Assembly (NCBI GenBank): GCA_022447605.1
Contig: JAKVBG010000009.1
Location: 1-64,000, forward strand
Source: Mariniblastus sp.
GTDB lineage: Bacteria > Planctomycetota > Planctomycetia > Pirellulales > Pirellulaceae
Length of the DNA: 64,000 bases
Direction of reading: 5' to 3'
The notes beneath the pieces were generated by a model, which did no database searches, was not told the origin of the DNA, and saw only the letters and a list, made by a program, of their open reading frames with translations. The position numbers and the translations under genes were made by a program. Positions 44,880 to 54,417 of the stretch are shown here, piece after piece (position 1 is the first letter of the stretch; each line of letters begins with the position of its first letter).

Positions 44880-46334
44880 TCATTCGTGGGGCTTGGTCAT
44901 GCTCAGGGGATCCAGGGCCTCCTGCAAGGTGTCCGCCGGCAGGACGTCTTGCTCGGTGCAGAGTTCGCGGATCGTATTGCCCGAGGCAAACGCCTGCTTG
45001 GCGAGTTTGGACGCCAACTCGTAACCGATATGCGGATTCAAGCTGGTGACCATTGAGAGGCTTTTTTCCACAAAGGATTCGCAAACCTCCGGGTTGGCCT
45101 GCATTTCGTCCGCACAAAAATCAACGAACGCGTGAGTCCCTTTGGACAGCAACTCGATGCTCTCCAGTGTCGTTTGCCCCATCACGGGCATCATGATATT
45201 CAGCTGGAACTGGCCTCCGCAGGCGCCGCTCATCGTGATGGTCTGGTCATTGCCGCTGACCCTGGCCGTCAACTGCATCATGCTCTCACACATGACCGGG
45301 TTGACTTTCCCGGGCATGATCGAGCTACCAGGTTGCCGGCTGGGTAAAGCGACTTCGTAAAAACCGCAGCGCGGTCCCGATCCCAGCCAACGGATGTTGT
45401 TGGCCACGTTAAACAGGGTTGTGGCGATGGTCTTGAGTTGTCCATGGCAGCCGACCAGGCCATCGCGCTGGGCATTCGCTTCGAAGTGATTAGCGGCCTC
45501 GACAAAATTGATTCCAGTTTCCTTGGCGATTTCAGCGGCGACCCGCTGTCCAAATTCCACATGCGTATTGATGCCCGTACCGACGGCCGTGCCGCCAACG
45601 GGTAATTCGAGGACGGATTCCAATGCCTGTTCAGCCCGTTGTACCGAAAGGTCAAGCTGCCTGGCGAACCCACTGAATTCCTGTCCCAGCGTCAACGGTG
45701 TGGCATCCATCAAGTGGGTCCGGCCAATCTTGATGATGTGCTCCCACTCCTGGGCGTGTCGGTGAAACGTATCGGCCAGACGTTGCAATGCCGGGATCAA
45801 CGAATTTTTGATTTCACAGGCGACTGCCACGTGGATGGCGGTGGGAAATGTATCGTTGGTGCTCTGTCCCATGTTGACGTGATCGTTGGGATGGATCGTT
45901 TTTTCCGCCGAAAAACGATCGCCACCATTGAGCTCGGTCGCGCGATTGGCAATCACTTCATTGACATTCATGTTGCTCGAGGTACCCGAGCCGGTCTGGA
46001 AGACGTCGATCGGGAACTGGTCATCCAGCTTGCCCTCAGTCACCTCGTTGGCCGCGGCCAGCATCGCTTCGACCTGCTCGGCATTGAGCGGGCATTTGCC
46101 AGTGCCGGTCAGTTTTCCCAAATCCCGATTGGCGACCCCGCAGGCATATTTCACGCGGCCCATGGCGTGGATCAGGGGCGGGGCCAGCGTCCAGCCGGAA
46201 ATCGGGAAATTATCGACCGCTCGCTGGGTTTGGGCACCGTAATACGCGTTGGCCGGTACGTGGACCTCCCCCATGGAATCGTGTTCAATCCGGGTTTCCG
46301 TGGAAGCTTGGTTATCTGCTGGATTTGTGGTCAT
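44880..46334 (-). CDS. fumC: Class II fumarate hydratase
   Basis: This enzyme interconverts fumarate and malate in the TCA cycle. The class II signature GSSIMPGKVNPVMCE holds the flexible catalytic loop. Other diagnostic blocks are FQTGSGTSSNMNVNEVIANR, MGQSTNDTFPTAIHVA and GRTHLMDATPLTLGQEF. It starts MTTNPADNQASTETRIEHDS and has 484 residues, slightly longer than typical because of a short N-terminal extension. It is iron-sulfur-free. It precedes a TPR lipoprotein gene and is divergent from pdxH. Confidence 0.96.
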   Translation of the reverse strand: MTTNPADNQASTETRIEHDSMGEVHVPANAYYGAQTQRAVDNFPISGWTLAPPLIHAMGRVKYACGVANRDLGKLTGTGKCPLNAEQVEAMLAAANEVTEGKLDDQFPIDVFQTGSGTSSNMNVNEVIANRATELNGGDRFSAEKTIHPNDHVNMGQSTNDTFPTAIHVAVACEIKNSLIPALQRLADTFHRHAQEWEHIIKIGRTHLMDATPLTLGQEFSGFARQLDLSVQRAEQALESVLELPVGGTAVGTGINTHVEFGQRVAAEIAKETGINFVEAANHFEANAQRDGLVGCHGQLKTIATTLFNVANNIRWLGSGPRCGFYEVALPSRQPGSSIMPGKVNPVMCESMMQLTARVSGNDQTITMSGACGGQFQLNIMMPVMGQTTLESIELLSKGTHAFVDFCADEMQANPEVCESFVEKSLSMVTSLNPHIGYELASKLAKQAFASGNTIRELCTEQDVLPADTLQEALDPLSMTKPHE

Positions 46335-46522
46335 TGAGTTACACTCTCGCGGGACTGCGGTATCATAAATGGTCTTGAAAAAAGGACCAAGGTGAACGGC
46401 CTGGGGTTGCTAGAACTGCTAGCCAATTCCACTTGATTGTAGTGGGAACCTCAGATTTCGTCGAAGCCCCTGCCATTTTGGGTTGGGGTGTGAGAACACG
46501 TCTTAACCCGAGAGCAGATGTA

Positions 46523-47170
46523 ATGGACTTTCAAGCGATCCGCAAGGAATATGAAGACCGGGGACTCGAGCCGGAGCAGTTGGGGTCGGACCCGCTGGCG
46601 GCACTTGCGGCCTGGATGGATGAGGCGACCGAGCAGTCTCCCGGTCGCTGGTTTGAGCCGAACGCCATGTCCCTGGCCACTGCGGACCGGAGTGGCAACG
46701 TCACCGTCCGTCTGGTCCTGCTCAAGGGGATTCAGTCGGAAGGGATCCTGTTCTTTACCAATTACGATTCGTTGAAAGGGAAACAGCTGGCCGACAATCC
46801 ACGGGCAGCCGTCGCCTTGCATTGGCCGTACCAGGGACGGCAGGTGCGGATCGAAGGGGTGACCGAGAAGACGGACCGGTCGATTTCGGAAGCGTATTTT
46901 CATTCACGGCCCGTGGGCTCCCAGTTGAGCGCGTCCGTTTCCCACCAATCGTCGCGCCTAGCATCGCGTTCAGAACTGGAACAGGAAAAACAAACCCTGG
47001 CGGAACGTGTCGATGGCGGACCCGTACCGCTGCCGGATAACTGGGGAGGATACTGGCTGCGACCCGACCGCTTTGAATTCTGGCAGGGGCGCTCCGATCG
47101 GCTGCACGACCGGGTGGTTTACGCGATCGACCCTGACGGGACCTGGGAAATCATGCGGCTGGCACCATGA
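46523..47170 (+). CDS. pdxH: Pyridoxamine/pyridoxine 5'-phosphate oxidase
   Basis: This FMN enzyme oxidises pyridoxine or pyridoxamine 5'-phosphate to pyridoxal 5'-phosphate. Family blocks include EPNAMSLATADRSGNVTVRL with VLLKGI, FFTNYDSLKGKQLADNPRAA, HWPYQGRQVRIEG, the AYFHSRPVGSQLSASVSHQS loop and GGYWLRPDRFEFWQGRSDRLHDR (in part). The ATG at 46523 gives 215 residues, the normal size. The earlier open frame from 46433 adds non-homologous sequence. It lies 34 bases before the convergent end of a GT39 gene. Confidence 0.95.
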   Translation: MDFQAIRKEYEDRGLEPEQLGSDPLAALAAWMDEATEQSPGRWFEPNAMSLATADRSGNVTVRLVLLKGIQSEGILFFTNYDSLKGKQLADNPRAAVALHWPYQGRQVRIEGVTEKTDRSISEAYFHSRPVGSQLSASVSHQSSRLASRSELEQEKQTLAERVDGGPVPLPDNWGGYWLRPDRFEFWQGRSDRLHDRVVYAIDPDGTWEIMRLAP

Positions 47171-47204
47171 CCAAGAAGCGAATAGGTGCCGACATTACGT
47201 CGAT

Positions 47205-49115
47205 TCAACGGATCTGGTCATCCCGCTCGGACGCGGTTTTTTCCTGGTGCGCGGGTTGGAGCAAAACCAGCTGCACATCTTTCTTAAGGAAGAAAGGCGT
47301 TGTTTGGGCAACTTCGTAATGATCCGGCAGCCGGGCCAGCAGTTCGTCGACATGCTGGTTGGTGGTCAGGTAGAACGCCCCTGGTTCCAGCTGGCTGAAT
47401 TCTTCCGGTGTGATGCGGGGTTTCCGTTGCCAGAAGCGGTCCCGTTCAAGATTTCGCCCGGTCGCCTCATTGGAAGATGCCAGTTCGAAGATTGGGCGCC
47501 CCGAGTAGACGACCCAGCTCGATTCCATGACTTGGAAACTGGCAACACTCACGGCCGGGTCGGCCTGGCGAATCGGTTCCAGCACGGTCGAGGTGAGCCG
47601 GTGAGCGTCTACTGCCGTGGTGCCAAAACCGAAGAATGTCAAAGAAAACAGGAACGAGGTCAGGCTGACGGTGATCACCGAGCGGAAACGCTGGTCGGTC
47701 CAGGCAAAATAGACGGCCAACAAGCCACCCAGCAACGGGATCAACCCGATGGCCGCAACCGACCAATCACCCCCCAGGAATTCCTGGCCGACGTAAAACA
47801 GGCCGATCGAGATAATCAGGCCCGCGGTGATCAAACCGGATACGGCCAGCACATACCAGAAGCGGGCGACCGACGTTTGGCCGGTGAGCCAGGAATGTAC
47901 GGTCATCCCGACCAGGATCGCCAGGGCCGGGTAACAGGGGGTGACGTAACTGGGCAGCTTGGTGCTGGCGATCGTAAACAGCGAGATCTGCACGAGGACC
48001 CAGCAGAGTGTGAACAGGATCACGGTCCGATACTTGGAGCCCTGGCTCATTTGACGATCGATCGTGAGTAGCGTGGGAAAGCAGAAAATGGCCCAAGGAA
48101 AAAAACCGATCAACAAGGTCAGGGGGTAGAACCAGAGACCACCGCGGTGGTTTTCCAGGACCGTGGTTGCCCGGCCGAAATTTTCACCCAGCAGAAACTG
48201 CTCGAGGAAATCCCCTTCCGTTTTCAGGCCGACCAGGACGTACCAGGGGCCGGCGATGATGAGGACCAGGGCGATGGCCGTTAGTGGACGCATTGACCAG
48301 CAGGTTTTGATGAAATGCCATGGTGCAAAGGGGCGAAAACAGCCGATCGCCAGGCGGGAGAGCTTGCCCTGTCGGTTCCAGAATTCCGCTGGCAGCGGTG
48401 ACAGTCTCTGGAGCAACAGGAACATCCCGATAATGGCGGTGGGCAGGATCAGTCCGACCGGTCCCTTGGCCAGGACGCCCATCGCCATGGCGGAGTACAT
48501 GCCGACGACATAACCGTAATGCTGTGGAAACCAGCAACCGGCCGTCTTCAGGCGCTGGGCCGGGTCGTTCTCCCTTTGGCGGGCAAACGTCCCCAGCACG
48601 TAGAGCAGGATGGCCAGTGTGCTGAAGAAGATCAATACCGAGTCCGGGGTCGCTGCGCGGGCGGCGACCGAGAACATGATGCTGGTGCTGAGCGCCATCG
48701 CGGCCAACAGACCGACCGTCGGGTTCACCAGGCGGCGGGCGATCCCGTAGGTCATCCAGACCGTGCCGAGTCCCAGGATGGCTGACCAGATCCGGGCGGC
48801 CAATTCCGTTTCGCCCAGGACCAGGAAAGCCGACATCATGAACCAGTAGAGCAGGACCGGTTTCTGTTGCCGTAATTCGTTGTTGAAGATCGGGACGACC
48901 CAGTCACCCCGCTGTAGCATCTCCGAGGCGCAACCGGCGTTTCGCGGTTCATCGCGATCCCATAAACGGGCGGAGCCGAGATTGGTAAAGAAGATGGCCC
49001 CGGCGAACAGGGTGATGATCGCCAGATGCAATGCGGTCTGCCTTGAACCGGTAAGTTGGTTGACTTGATCTGAACCCGCTGTCACCTGGCAACTCCATTT
49101 GCCGCTGTCTTCCAT
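47205..49115 (-). CDS. Membrane glycosyltransferase of the ArnT/GT39-GT83 type
   Basis: This 636-residue integral membrane protein has about 11-12 hydrophobic segments and the signature luminal loop LWDRDEPRNAGCASEML right after the first span. In the ArnT and protein O-mannosyltransferase families this loop carries the catalytic acidic residues that bind a polyprenyl-phosphate sugar. A second conserved part is RGGLWFYPLTLLIGFFPWAI. The C-terminal periplasmic portion of about 130 residues has no recognised domain. It would transfer a sugar from undecaprenyl phosphate to lipid A, a glycan or a protein on the outer face; the acceptor cannot be told. It is divergent from nothing nearby and follows fabG on the same strand. 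Confidence 0.88.
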   Translation of the reverse strand: MEDSGKWSCQVTAGSDQVNQLTGSRQTALHLAIITLFAGAIFFTNLGSARLWDRDEPRNAGCASEMLQRGDWVVPIFNNELRQQKPVLLYWFMMSAFLVLGETELAARIWSAILGLGTVWMTYGIARRLVNPTVGLLAAMALSTSIMFSVAARAATPDSVLIFFSTLAILLYVLGTFARQRENDPAQRLKTAGCWFPQHYGYVVGMYSAMAMGVLAKGPVGLILPTAIIGMFLLLQRLSPLPAEFWNRQGKLSRLAIGCFRPFAPWHFIKTCWSMRPLTAIALVLIIAGPWYVLVGLKTEGDFLEQFLLGENFGRATTVLENHRGGLWFYPLTLLIGFFPWAIFCFPTLLTIDRQMSQGSKYRTVILFTLCWVLVQISLFTIASTKLPSYVTPCYPALAILVGMTVHSWLTGQTSVARFWYVLAVSGLITAGLIISIGLFYVGQEFLGGDWSVAAIGLIPLLGGLLAVYFAWTDQRFRSVITVSLTSFLFSLTFFGFGTTAVDAHRLTSTVLEPIRQADPAVSVASFQVMESSWVVYSGRPIFELASSNEATGRNLERDRFWQRKPRITPEEFSQLEPGAFYLTTNQHVDELLARLPDHYEVAQTTPFFLKKDVQLVLLQPAHQEKTASERDDQIR

Positions 49116-49351
49116 CGATAATGGGCAGTTTACGTCAGTCGCCCCGGCTGGGGCAACGCCACTCTGGCTGGCCCTGCCACGGTTCGGCCCAAGGCTTTCG
49201 GCGGCTAATCGTCACGGGAAACCTGCTTCCCGGCTGGAAACGACCGTTTCCCGGCTGAAAGGAGCTCTTGTGATCCGTCGGATGGATGAGCCTGGATGCT
49301 GGCAAAAAAGGCTTGTTCGGCGCTCGAAATGGCGGCGACTGGGTCCGCGCC

Positions 49352-49381
49352 AACCGACAGCTAACCGACAGCTAACCGACA
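49352..49381. repeat. Tandem 11-bp repeat, almost three copies
   Basis: AACCGACAGCT occurs at 49352-49362 and 49363-49373, then eight bases of a third copy follow. It lies 10 bases beyond the stop codon of fabG, in the gap before the GT39 gene. Confidence 0.85.
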
Positions 49382-49390
49382 GAAAACGAC

Positions 49391-50143
49391 TCAGGCCCAC
49401 CATCCACCGTTGACGTGCAATGTCTGGCCCGTGACGTAGCTCGCCATATCACTACAGAGGAAAAGGACGACGTCCCCGATTTCATGCGGCTCGGCAAACC
49501 GGCCGAGCGGGACATTGGCCAGCATCGCCTTCCGGTTCTCTTCCGGTATCGATTGCCCCATTTCGGTATCGACCACACCGGGGGCCACCGCGTTGACGCG
49601 AATCTTGCTACGGGCCAATTCCTTACTGAGAACCTTGGTCAGCGTCATCACGCCCGCCTTGGCCGAGGCGTAGTTGGCTTGCCCGAAAAACCCGGTGACT
49701 GCCGACAACGAGGCGATATTGACGATTGCACCACCCGGTCCGAGCGAGCCGACCGCCGCTTTGCACGAATTGAATACGCCGGTCAGGTTCGTATCCATGA
49801 CATCCTGCCACTCCGCGTCGCTCATTTTCTTGAAACTGCGATCTCTCAGGATGCCCGCGTTATTGACCAGGATGTCGAGGGTGCCGAAAGTCTGCACTGT
49901 TGTTTCGACCATGTTTGACAGCTCGTCTCCCCGGCGGACGTCGGCGGCGACAGCCAGGGCCCGGTCTCCCAGTTCCGCCACGACCTGTTCGGCGAGTTTC
50001 TGGTTGGTGCCCTCAGCATCCTCAAAATAATTGATTACCGTGTTGGCCCCTGCCGCATGCAGTGTCTGGGCGGTCGCCCGCCCGATCCCCTGGCCGGCCC
50101 CGGTGATCAGGGCCGTTTTTCCGCTGAGGTCAATCGTTTTCAT
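49391..50143 (-). CDS. fabG: SDR-family 3-oxoacyl-[ACP] reductase-like protein
   Basis: This short-chain dehydrogenase is of the FabG/PhaB type and reduces 3-oxoacyl-thioesters with NADPH. It has the cofactor motif TGAGQGIGRATAQTL, NNAG in DILVNNAGILRDRSF, the catalytic Ser in ASLSAVTGFFGQANYASAKA (with YxxxK) and the C-terminal FLCSDMASYVTGQTLHVNGG. The 250 residues are normal. FabG assignment within the SDRs is uncertain. The ATG at 50141-50143 has GGGAG about 11 bases upstream. It lies 28 bases after the enoyl-CoA hydratase gene, so the pair is probably one operon in acyl-CoA metabolism. Confidence 0.88.
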   Translation of the reverse strand: MKTIDLSGKTALITGAGQGIGRATAQTLHAAGANTVINYFEDAEGTNQKLAEQVVAELGDRALAVAADVRRGDELSNMVETTVQTFGTLDILVNNAGILRDRSFKKMSDAEWQDVMDTNLTGVFNSCKAAVGSLGPGGAIVNIASLSAVTGFFGQANYASAKAGVMTLTKVLSKELARSKIRVNAVAPGVVDTEMGQSIPEENRKAMLANVPLGRFAEPHEIGDVVLFLCSDMASYVTGQTLHVNGGWWA

Positions 50144-50171
50144 CTTTCATGCACTCCCAATTGCTTGTCGT

Positions 50172-50960
50172 TCATTCCGGTTGCCAGCCCGGTTTTCTTT
50201 TTTCCAGAAAGGCGGCCAGTCCTTCGCGGGCATCGTCGGTTTCGCGGGCCTGGGCCGAGACGTGAATCGATTTCTCCAGGTCAGCCAGTACGTCGGTCGG
50301 AGCGCAATCGCTGATATGTTGCTTGGTGATGGCCAGGGCCGAAGGGGAGCCGGTTAGAATGGCCTCGACCATCCGGCGGCAGCGGTCGTCCAGATCGTCC
50401 AGGGCCACCACGTCATGGCACAGACCGAAGTTCCTTGCTTCGTGGGCAGAAACACGTTCACCCGACAAGAGCATGTAGGAGGCTGCCCCGCTTCCCACCC
50501 GGTGAATCAGGAAGGGTGTCACCATCGAAGCGGTGATCCCCCGGGCCGGTTCGGGGAGCATGAAGAACGCCTGGTCGCTGGCCAGAATCATGTCGCAGGC
50601 CAGGACCAGTCCCATCCCGCCGGCCAGCACTGGCCCCTGCACCACGGCAATCGTGGGAACGGGCAACTGGAAGAGGGACTTCAGCGTATCGGCAAAAACC
50701 TGCGAGTCCCGTTGCCACTCCTCCTGTCCCTGTTCGGATTCGGCTCGCTGTTGCATTTCGGCCAGGTCCATCCCGGCACAGAACACGCTGCCCTCGGATT
50801 GCAGCAGGAAGACCCGCAATGCGGGTTCCGACGCCAGTTGGGCGATCCCCTGCTGGATTTCCTCGATAAATTGACGTTTCAGGGCGTTTCGCTTGTCAGG
50901 TCGATGGAGGGTCAATCGGCCTACGCCCGATTCAATCGCTACTTTGACAAAGTCCGGCAT
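50172..50960 (-). CDS. Enoyl-CoA hydratase/isomerase family protein
   Basis: This crotonase-fold enzyme of 262 residues acts on acyl-CoA thioesters, probably hydration or isomerisation of a double bond. The oxyanion-hole segments are LLQSEGSVFCAGMDLAEMQ and IAVVQGPVLAGGMGLVLACD. The helical end ITKQHISDCAPTDVLADLEK follows. A typical glutamate pair of hydratases is not fully visible: an AEMQQRAE run is seen, and the second position in the PARGITASMVTPF loop lacks Glu. The reaction may therefore differ. The ATG has GGGAAAGAG upstream. It is the first gene of the unit with fabG. Confidence 0.86.
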   Translation of the reverse strand: MPDFVKVAIESGVGRLTLHRPDKRNALKRQFIEEIQQGIAQLASEPALRVFLLQSEGSVFCAGMDLAEMQQRAESEQGQEEWQRDSQVFADTLKSLFQLPVPTIAVVQGPVLAGGMGLVLACDMILASDQAFFMLPEPARGITASMVTPFLIHRVGSGAASYMLLSGERVSAHEARNFGLCHDVVALDDLDDRCRRMVEAILTGSPSALAITKQHISDCAPTDVLADLEKSIHVSAQARETDDAREGLAAFLEKRKPGWQPE

Positions 50961-51144
50961 GCTCTTTCCCGCTGGGGGTCGATTCGAAACAGGCCCTCAT
51001 TCTAAGTCGGAAAACCGATCCGGCTAGGACCAATCGGGCCGCCCGAATGAATCTGCATGGGCCCCGCTTCCCTCCTTCTCGTCGAATCCGGCCCGATTCG
51101 GTAGAATGCGGTTTTCCAATGACCTGCAAGGATGAAGTAGTGAT

Positions 51145-52527
51145 ATGTCAAACGGTCAGCCAAATCGCGACAAGATCCTGGTTGCCAACGGGCAAGGCTT
51201 CTGGGGCGACAGTATCCTGGGGCCGATCCGCCTCGTGAACGAGGGTCCCCTCGATTACTTGACATTGGATTACCTGGCCGAAGTCACGATGAGCATCATG
51301 CAGAAGCTCAAGAGCCGAAATCCAGAAATGGGTTATGCCACCGATTTCGTGGAAATGGTCCGGCGAGTTCTGCCCGAATGTCGAAAAAAGGGGATCAAGA
51401 TCGTAGCCAATGCGGGGGGTGTCAACCCGCAGGCGTGTCGCCGAGCCGTGGCTGAGGTGATCCGGGAACTGGGACTCTCCGGCATCCGCATCGGCATCGT
51501 GGAAGGCGATGACATTCTCGATGACCTGAAAACGTTGATTGACCAGGGCGAGCCGTTCCAAAACATGGACAATGGGGAACCGCTGGAACCTTATCTGGAT
51601 CGGGTCGTGACGGCGAATGTCTATATCGGTGCCGCGCCGATCGTGGAGGCCTTGCGACAGGGAGCGGATATTGTGATCACGGGACGAGCGACCGATCCAT
51701 CAGTGGTATTGGCCCCGATGATTTATGAATTCAATTGGCCGATGGATAATATGGATCTGATGGCCGCCGGGACGATTGCCGGTCACATCGTCGAATGTGG
51801 AGCGCAGTGCACCGGTGGTAACTTCGTGCATTGGCGCGATATTCCGGAGATGGCCCGCATCGGTTACCCGGTCATCGAGGCGAGGTCCGATGGTACGTTC
51901 AGCGTGACCAAGCATGAGGGGACCGGTGGACGGGTGACCCGGGAGACGGTGACCTCGCAGCTGGTCTACGAGATGGGCGACCCGGGTTGTTACATTACCC
52001 CTGACTGCATTGCCGATTTTACTTCGATTGAATTGGACGAGGCCGGCCCTGACCGCGTGGATATTTCCGGTATCAAGGGACGGCCTGCTACCGACACGTA
52101 CAAAGTATCGATCGCCTTCCGCGAGGGTTACAAGATCCTGGGCCAACTGACGGTGGCCGGGCCGGATGCGGTCGAAAAAGCGAGGCTGTGTGCCGATATC
52201 GTGTTCGACCGTGCGGCGCTGGATGGTGTTGAATTCGATGAGCAGGAGCGGTTTGTGGAGATCGTGGGGACCAACGTCTGTCATGCCGGGATTGCGGATC
52301 CACCAGCGGAGCCGGCCGAGGTCATTTTGAGGATTGGTGCCCGCAGTGACGACAAGCAGAAATTGAACCGCCTGGGCATGGAAATTGTCCCCCTGGTCAC
52401 CAGTGGCCCTCCGGGTGTGACCGGATTTGCCGGCGGGCGACCGAAGGCAACCGAGATCATCAGCTACTGGCCTGCGCTGATCAGCAAAGATAAAGTAACG
52501 ACCCGTGTGTCGGTCGAAGAAGTGTAG
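51145..52527 (+). CDS. AtuA-domain (DUF1446) protein
   Basis: This 460-residue protein matches the AtuA-like family: LVANGQGFWGDSILGPIRLV, DYLTLDYLAEVTMSIMQKLK, IKIVANAGGVNPQACRRAVA, ADIVITGRATDPSVVLAPMI and GTIAGHIVECGAQCTGGNFV. AtuA of Pseudomonas belongs to acyclic terpene utilisation, but its biochemical activity is not settled. The ATG is preceded by AAGGA. It is divergent from the enoyl-CoA hydratase and fabG genes, so the three together suggest degradation of a branched or isoprenoid acyl-CoA; that is inference. No acyl-CoA carboxylase gene is in view. Confidence 0.88.
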   Translation: MSNGQPNRDKILVANGQGFWGDSILGPIRLVNEGPLDYLTLDYLAEVTMSIMQKLKSRNPEMGYATDFVEMVRRVLPECRKKGIKIVANAGGVNPQACRRAVAEVIRELGLSGIRIGIVEGDDILDDLKTLIDQGEPFQNMDNGEPLEPYLDRVVTANVYIGAAPIVEALRQGADIVITGRATDPSVVLAPMIYEFNWPMDNMDLMAAGTIAGHIVECGAQCTGGNFVHWRDIPEMARIGYPVIEARSDGTFSVTKHEGTGGRVTRETVTSQLVYEMGDPGCYITPDCIADFTSIELDEAGPDRVDISGIKGRPATDTYKVSIAFREGYKILGQLTVAGPDAVEKARLCADIVFDRAALDGVEFDEQERFVEIVGTNVCHAGIADPPAEPAEVILRIGARSDDKQKLNRLGMEIVPLVTSGPPGVTGFAGGRPKATEIISYWPALISKDKVTTRVSVEEV

Positions 52528-52596
52528 CGAGCCTGGGAGCGAGCCGTCTGCGGTCGATCGTGCTTCGGGGCACTTTCCAGCGGGGCTCGTTTCTGT

Positions 52597-54285
52597 CTAC
52601 GGCTGGTCCGTCTTCGGTCTCAGGAAAATTGCCAGTAGGCCGACGATCATCGCTCCCAGTCCCAGGAAAATGACAGGCAGGTCACCGACCGAGCGATAGA
52701 GCGAATGGGTATCAGCCGGCTGCACCACTGCCCGTAATGTTTCGGTTGCCTGCCGTGGTCCCTGTTGCAGGATCTTCCCATGGGGGTCGATCTCGGCCGA
52801 TAATCCGGTGTTGGCACAAACGAGGTTGGTTTTCCGCATCTCCACGGCCCGGAAGACATTGCAGGCCAGGTGCAAGTCCAGGCAGCTCGTTCCAAAGAAC
52901 CAGCCATCGTTGGTGATGTTGACCATCACGTCCGGCTCTTTCCCCTCGCTCGCCAACTGGTTGACCTGCCGGCGGATCAGGTGGGGGACGGTGCTTTCGA
53001 AACAGATATTGGGTGAAAACCGGATGTCGTTGACCTGGAAACTTGAGGGATCCGTACCGGCCGTCAGTCCCCGGCCAATGGGTGACCAATCCTGCAGGAA
53101 CGGGAACCAGTCGGATAGCGGCACGTACTCACCGAACATGACCCGGTGGTTCTTGAAATAACGAGACGCCACCTCACCCGACGAGTTGAGCAGGATCGCC
53201 GCGTTGTAAATCTCATCGTTGCCATACGCCGTGGTACCAACCAACATCTCGAAGGGACGAGCAGATCCAGCCGTGACGGCTGACCAGACCTGGCTCGTTT
53301 GCCCGCGATAGGCTAGCAAGCCTGACGGGTTTCCACCCTGCAGGGCACTGTCGAGGATATCGGGAATCGGAAAACTCGATTCGGGCCAGATCATCAGATC
53401 CATTTCGGGCCATTGGCCCGCGGCCTGCCGGGACAATTGGTAATACTCCCGATCCCGTTTCTCCTGGTACGCCATTTGTTCAGCTTGACTGGTGGGAAAT
53501 TCCGTATCGATCGAACCCTGGATCAGGGCGACCTTGGCTTCTCGCCGGTCAGGGTTGTCCGAGTGAAAAGAGTGTTGCAAACGGAGATAACCGTAGCCGA
53601 CCACCAGCAACAGGATGAGGACGGCGATGGCGAGTCCGCTCGTGAGCGACCGGGCGTTGCCGACTCGCTTCCCGGAAAAACAGGTCAGCAGAGCCGCCGA
53701 GAACATGGCCATCAGGAACGTCAGGGTATATCCGCCAAACAGGTCGGAGACCTGAATCAGGATCGGTTGGCGGTACTGGGTGTGCGACAGGCAGACCATG
53801 GCCATCCCCGTGATCACGTTGGAGCGGAGCCATTCGATTCCGACCCAGACCAGGGGACCGGCGAGCAAGGTAGGCCACTGCAGGCGGTGAACCAGTGCCC
53901 GGGAGAGCAGGACAAACAGGGGCAGGTAGAGGGAGAGATAGAGGGAAACAACCAGCCAACCGATCCAGAGAGCCCAGTGGGGAATCGGGATAAAGTAAAA
54001 CGTACCGAGCCAGTAAAGGAGCCCGGCCAGCCAGATCAGGCGGTACGGGCGAGTGCCGATCGTAGGCGTTGCCACCAGCCACATCATCGGGACCAGCGCG
54101 ATCCAAGCGAGCGGCCACCAACCGACGGGTGGGAAGGAGAGCCACAACAGCAGAGAACTGGCCAGGGCGGTCCCCAGGACCATCCTGGCAGAAGGTTCGA
54201 GGGCCAAACTCTGGCCGTCCCGCTTCGCCGGACCGGTCGAATCGGGTGATTCGCTGGTCGGTGTGGGAGTCGAGGCTTCGTTCAT
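52597..54285 (-). CDS. lnt: Apolipoprotein N-acyltransferase
   Basis: Lnt adds the third acyl chain to the N-terminal cysteine of lipoproteins. The N-terminal 220 residues hold about six to seven transmembrane helices; the rest is a nitrilase-like periplasmic domain. Its catalytic residues are visible: Glu in MIWPESSFPIPD, a Lys in the RYFKNHRVMFGEYVPLSDW region and Cys in NICFESTVPHLIRRQ. I start at the ATG at 54283-54285, giving 562 residues, because the longer frame to 54387 is not homologous. A C-terminal span ends LGLGAMIVGLLAIFLRP. It lies in the order trpG-moeA-lnt on one strand. Confidence 0.93.
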   Translation of the reverse strand: MNEASTPTPTSESPDSTGPAKRDGQSLALEPSARMVLGTALASSLLLWLSFPPVGWWPLAWIALVPMMWLVATPTIGTRPYRLIWLAGLLYWLGTFYFIPIPHWALWIGWLVVSLYLSLYLPLFVLLSRALVHRLQWPTLLAGPLVWVGIEWLRSNVITGMAMVCLSHTQYRQPILIQVSDLFGGYTLTFLMAMFSAALLTCFSGKRVGNARSLTSGLAIAVLILLLVVGYGYLRLQHSFHSDNPDRREAKVALIQGSIDTEFPTSQAEQMAYQEKRDREYYQLSRQAAGQWPEMDLMIWPESSFPIPDILDSALQGGNPSGLLAYRGQTSQVWSAVTAGSARPFEMLVGTTAYGNDEIYNAAILLNSSGEVASRYFKNHRVMFGEYVPLSDWFPFLQDWSPIGRGLTAGTDPSSFQVNDIRFSPNICFESTVPHLIRRQVNQLASEGKEPDVMVNITNDGWFFGTSCLDLHLACNVFRAVEMRKTNLVCANTGLSAEIDPHGKILQQGPRQATETLRAVVQPADTHSLYRSVGDLPVIFLGLGAMIVGLLAIFLRPKTDQP

Positions 54286-54417
54286 GCGGGGGATCCGTAA
54301 TTCGGCCCGGTCGTCAATCTGTACCCGTTTTGGGCCAGGCAATCTGGGCCGGGACCGAACGGGCCAACCGCATCGTAAGGAATCCACGTCTGGATCGCCA
54401 ATACCTGTTTCCCGGCG

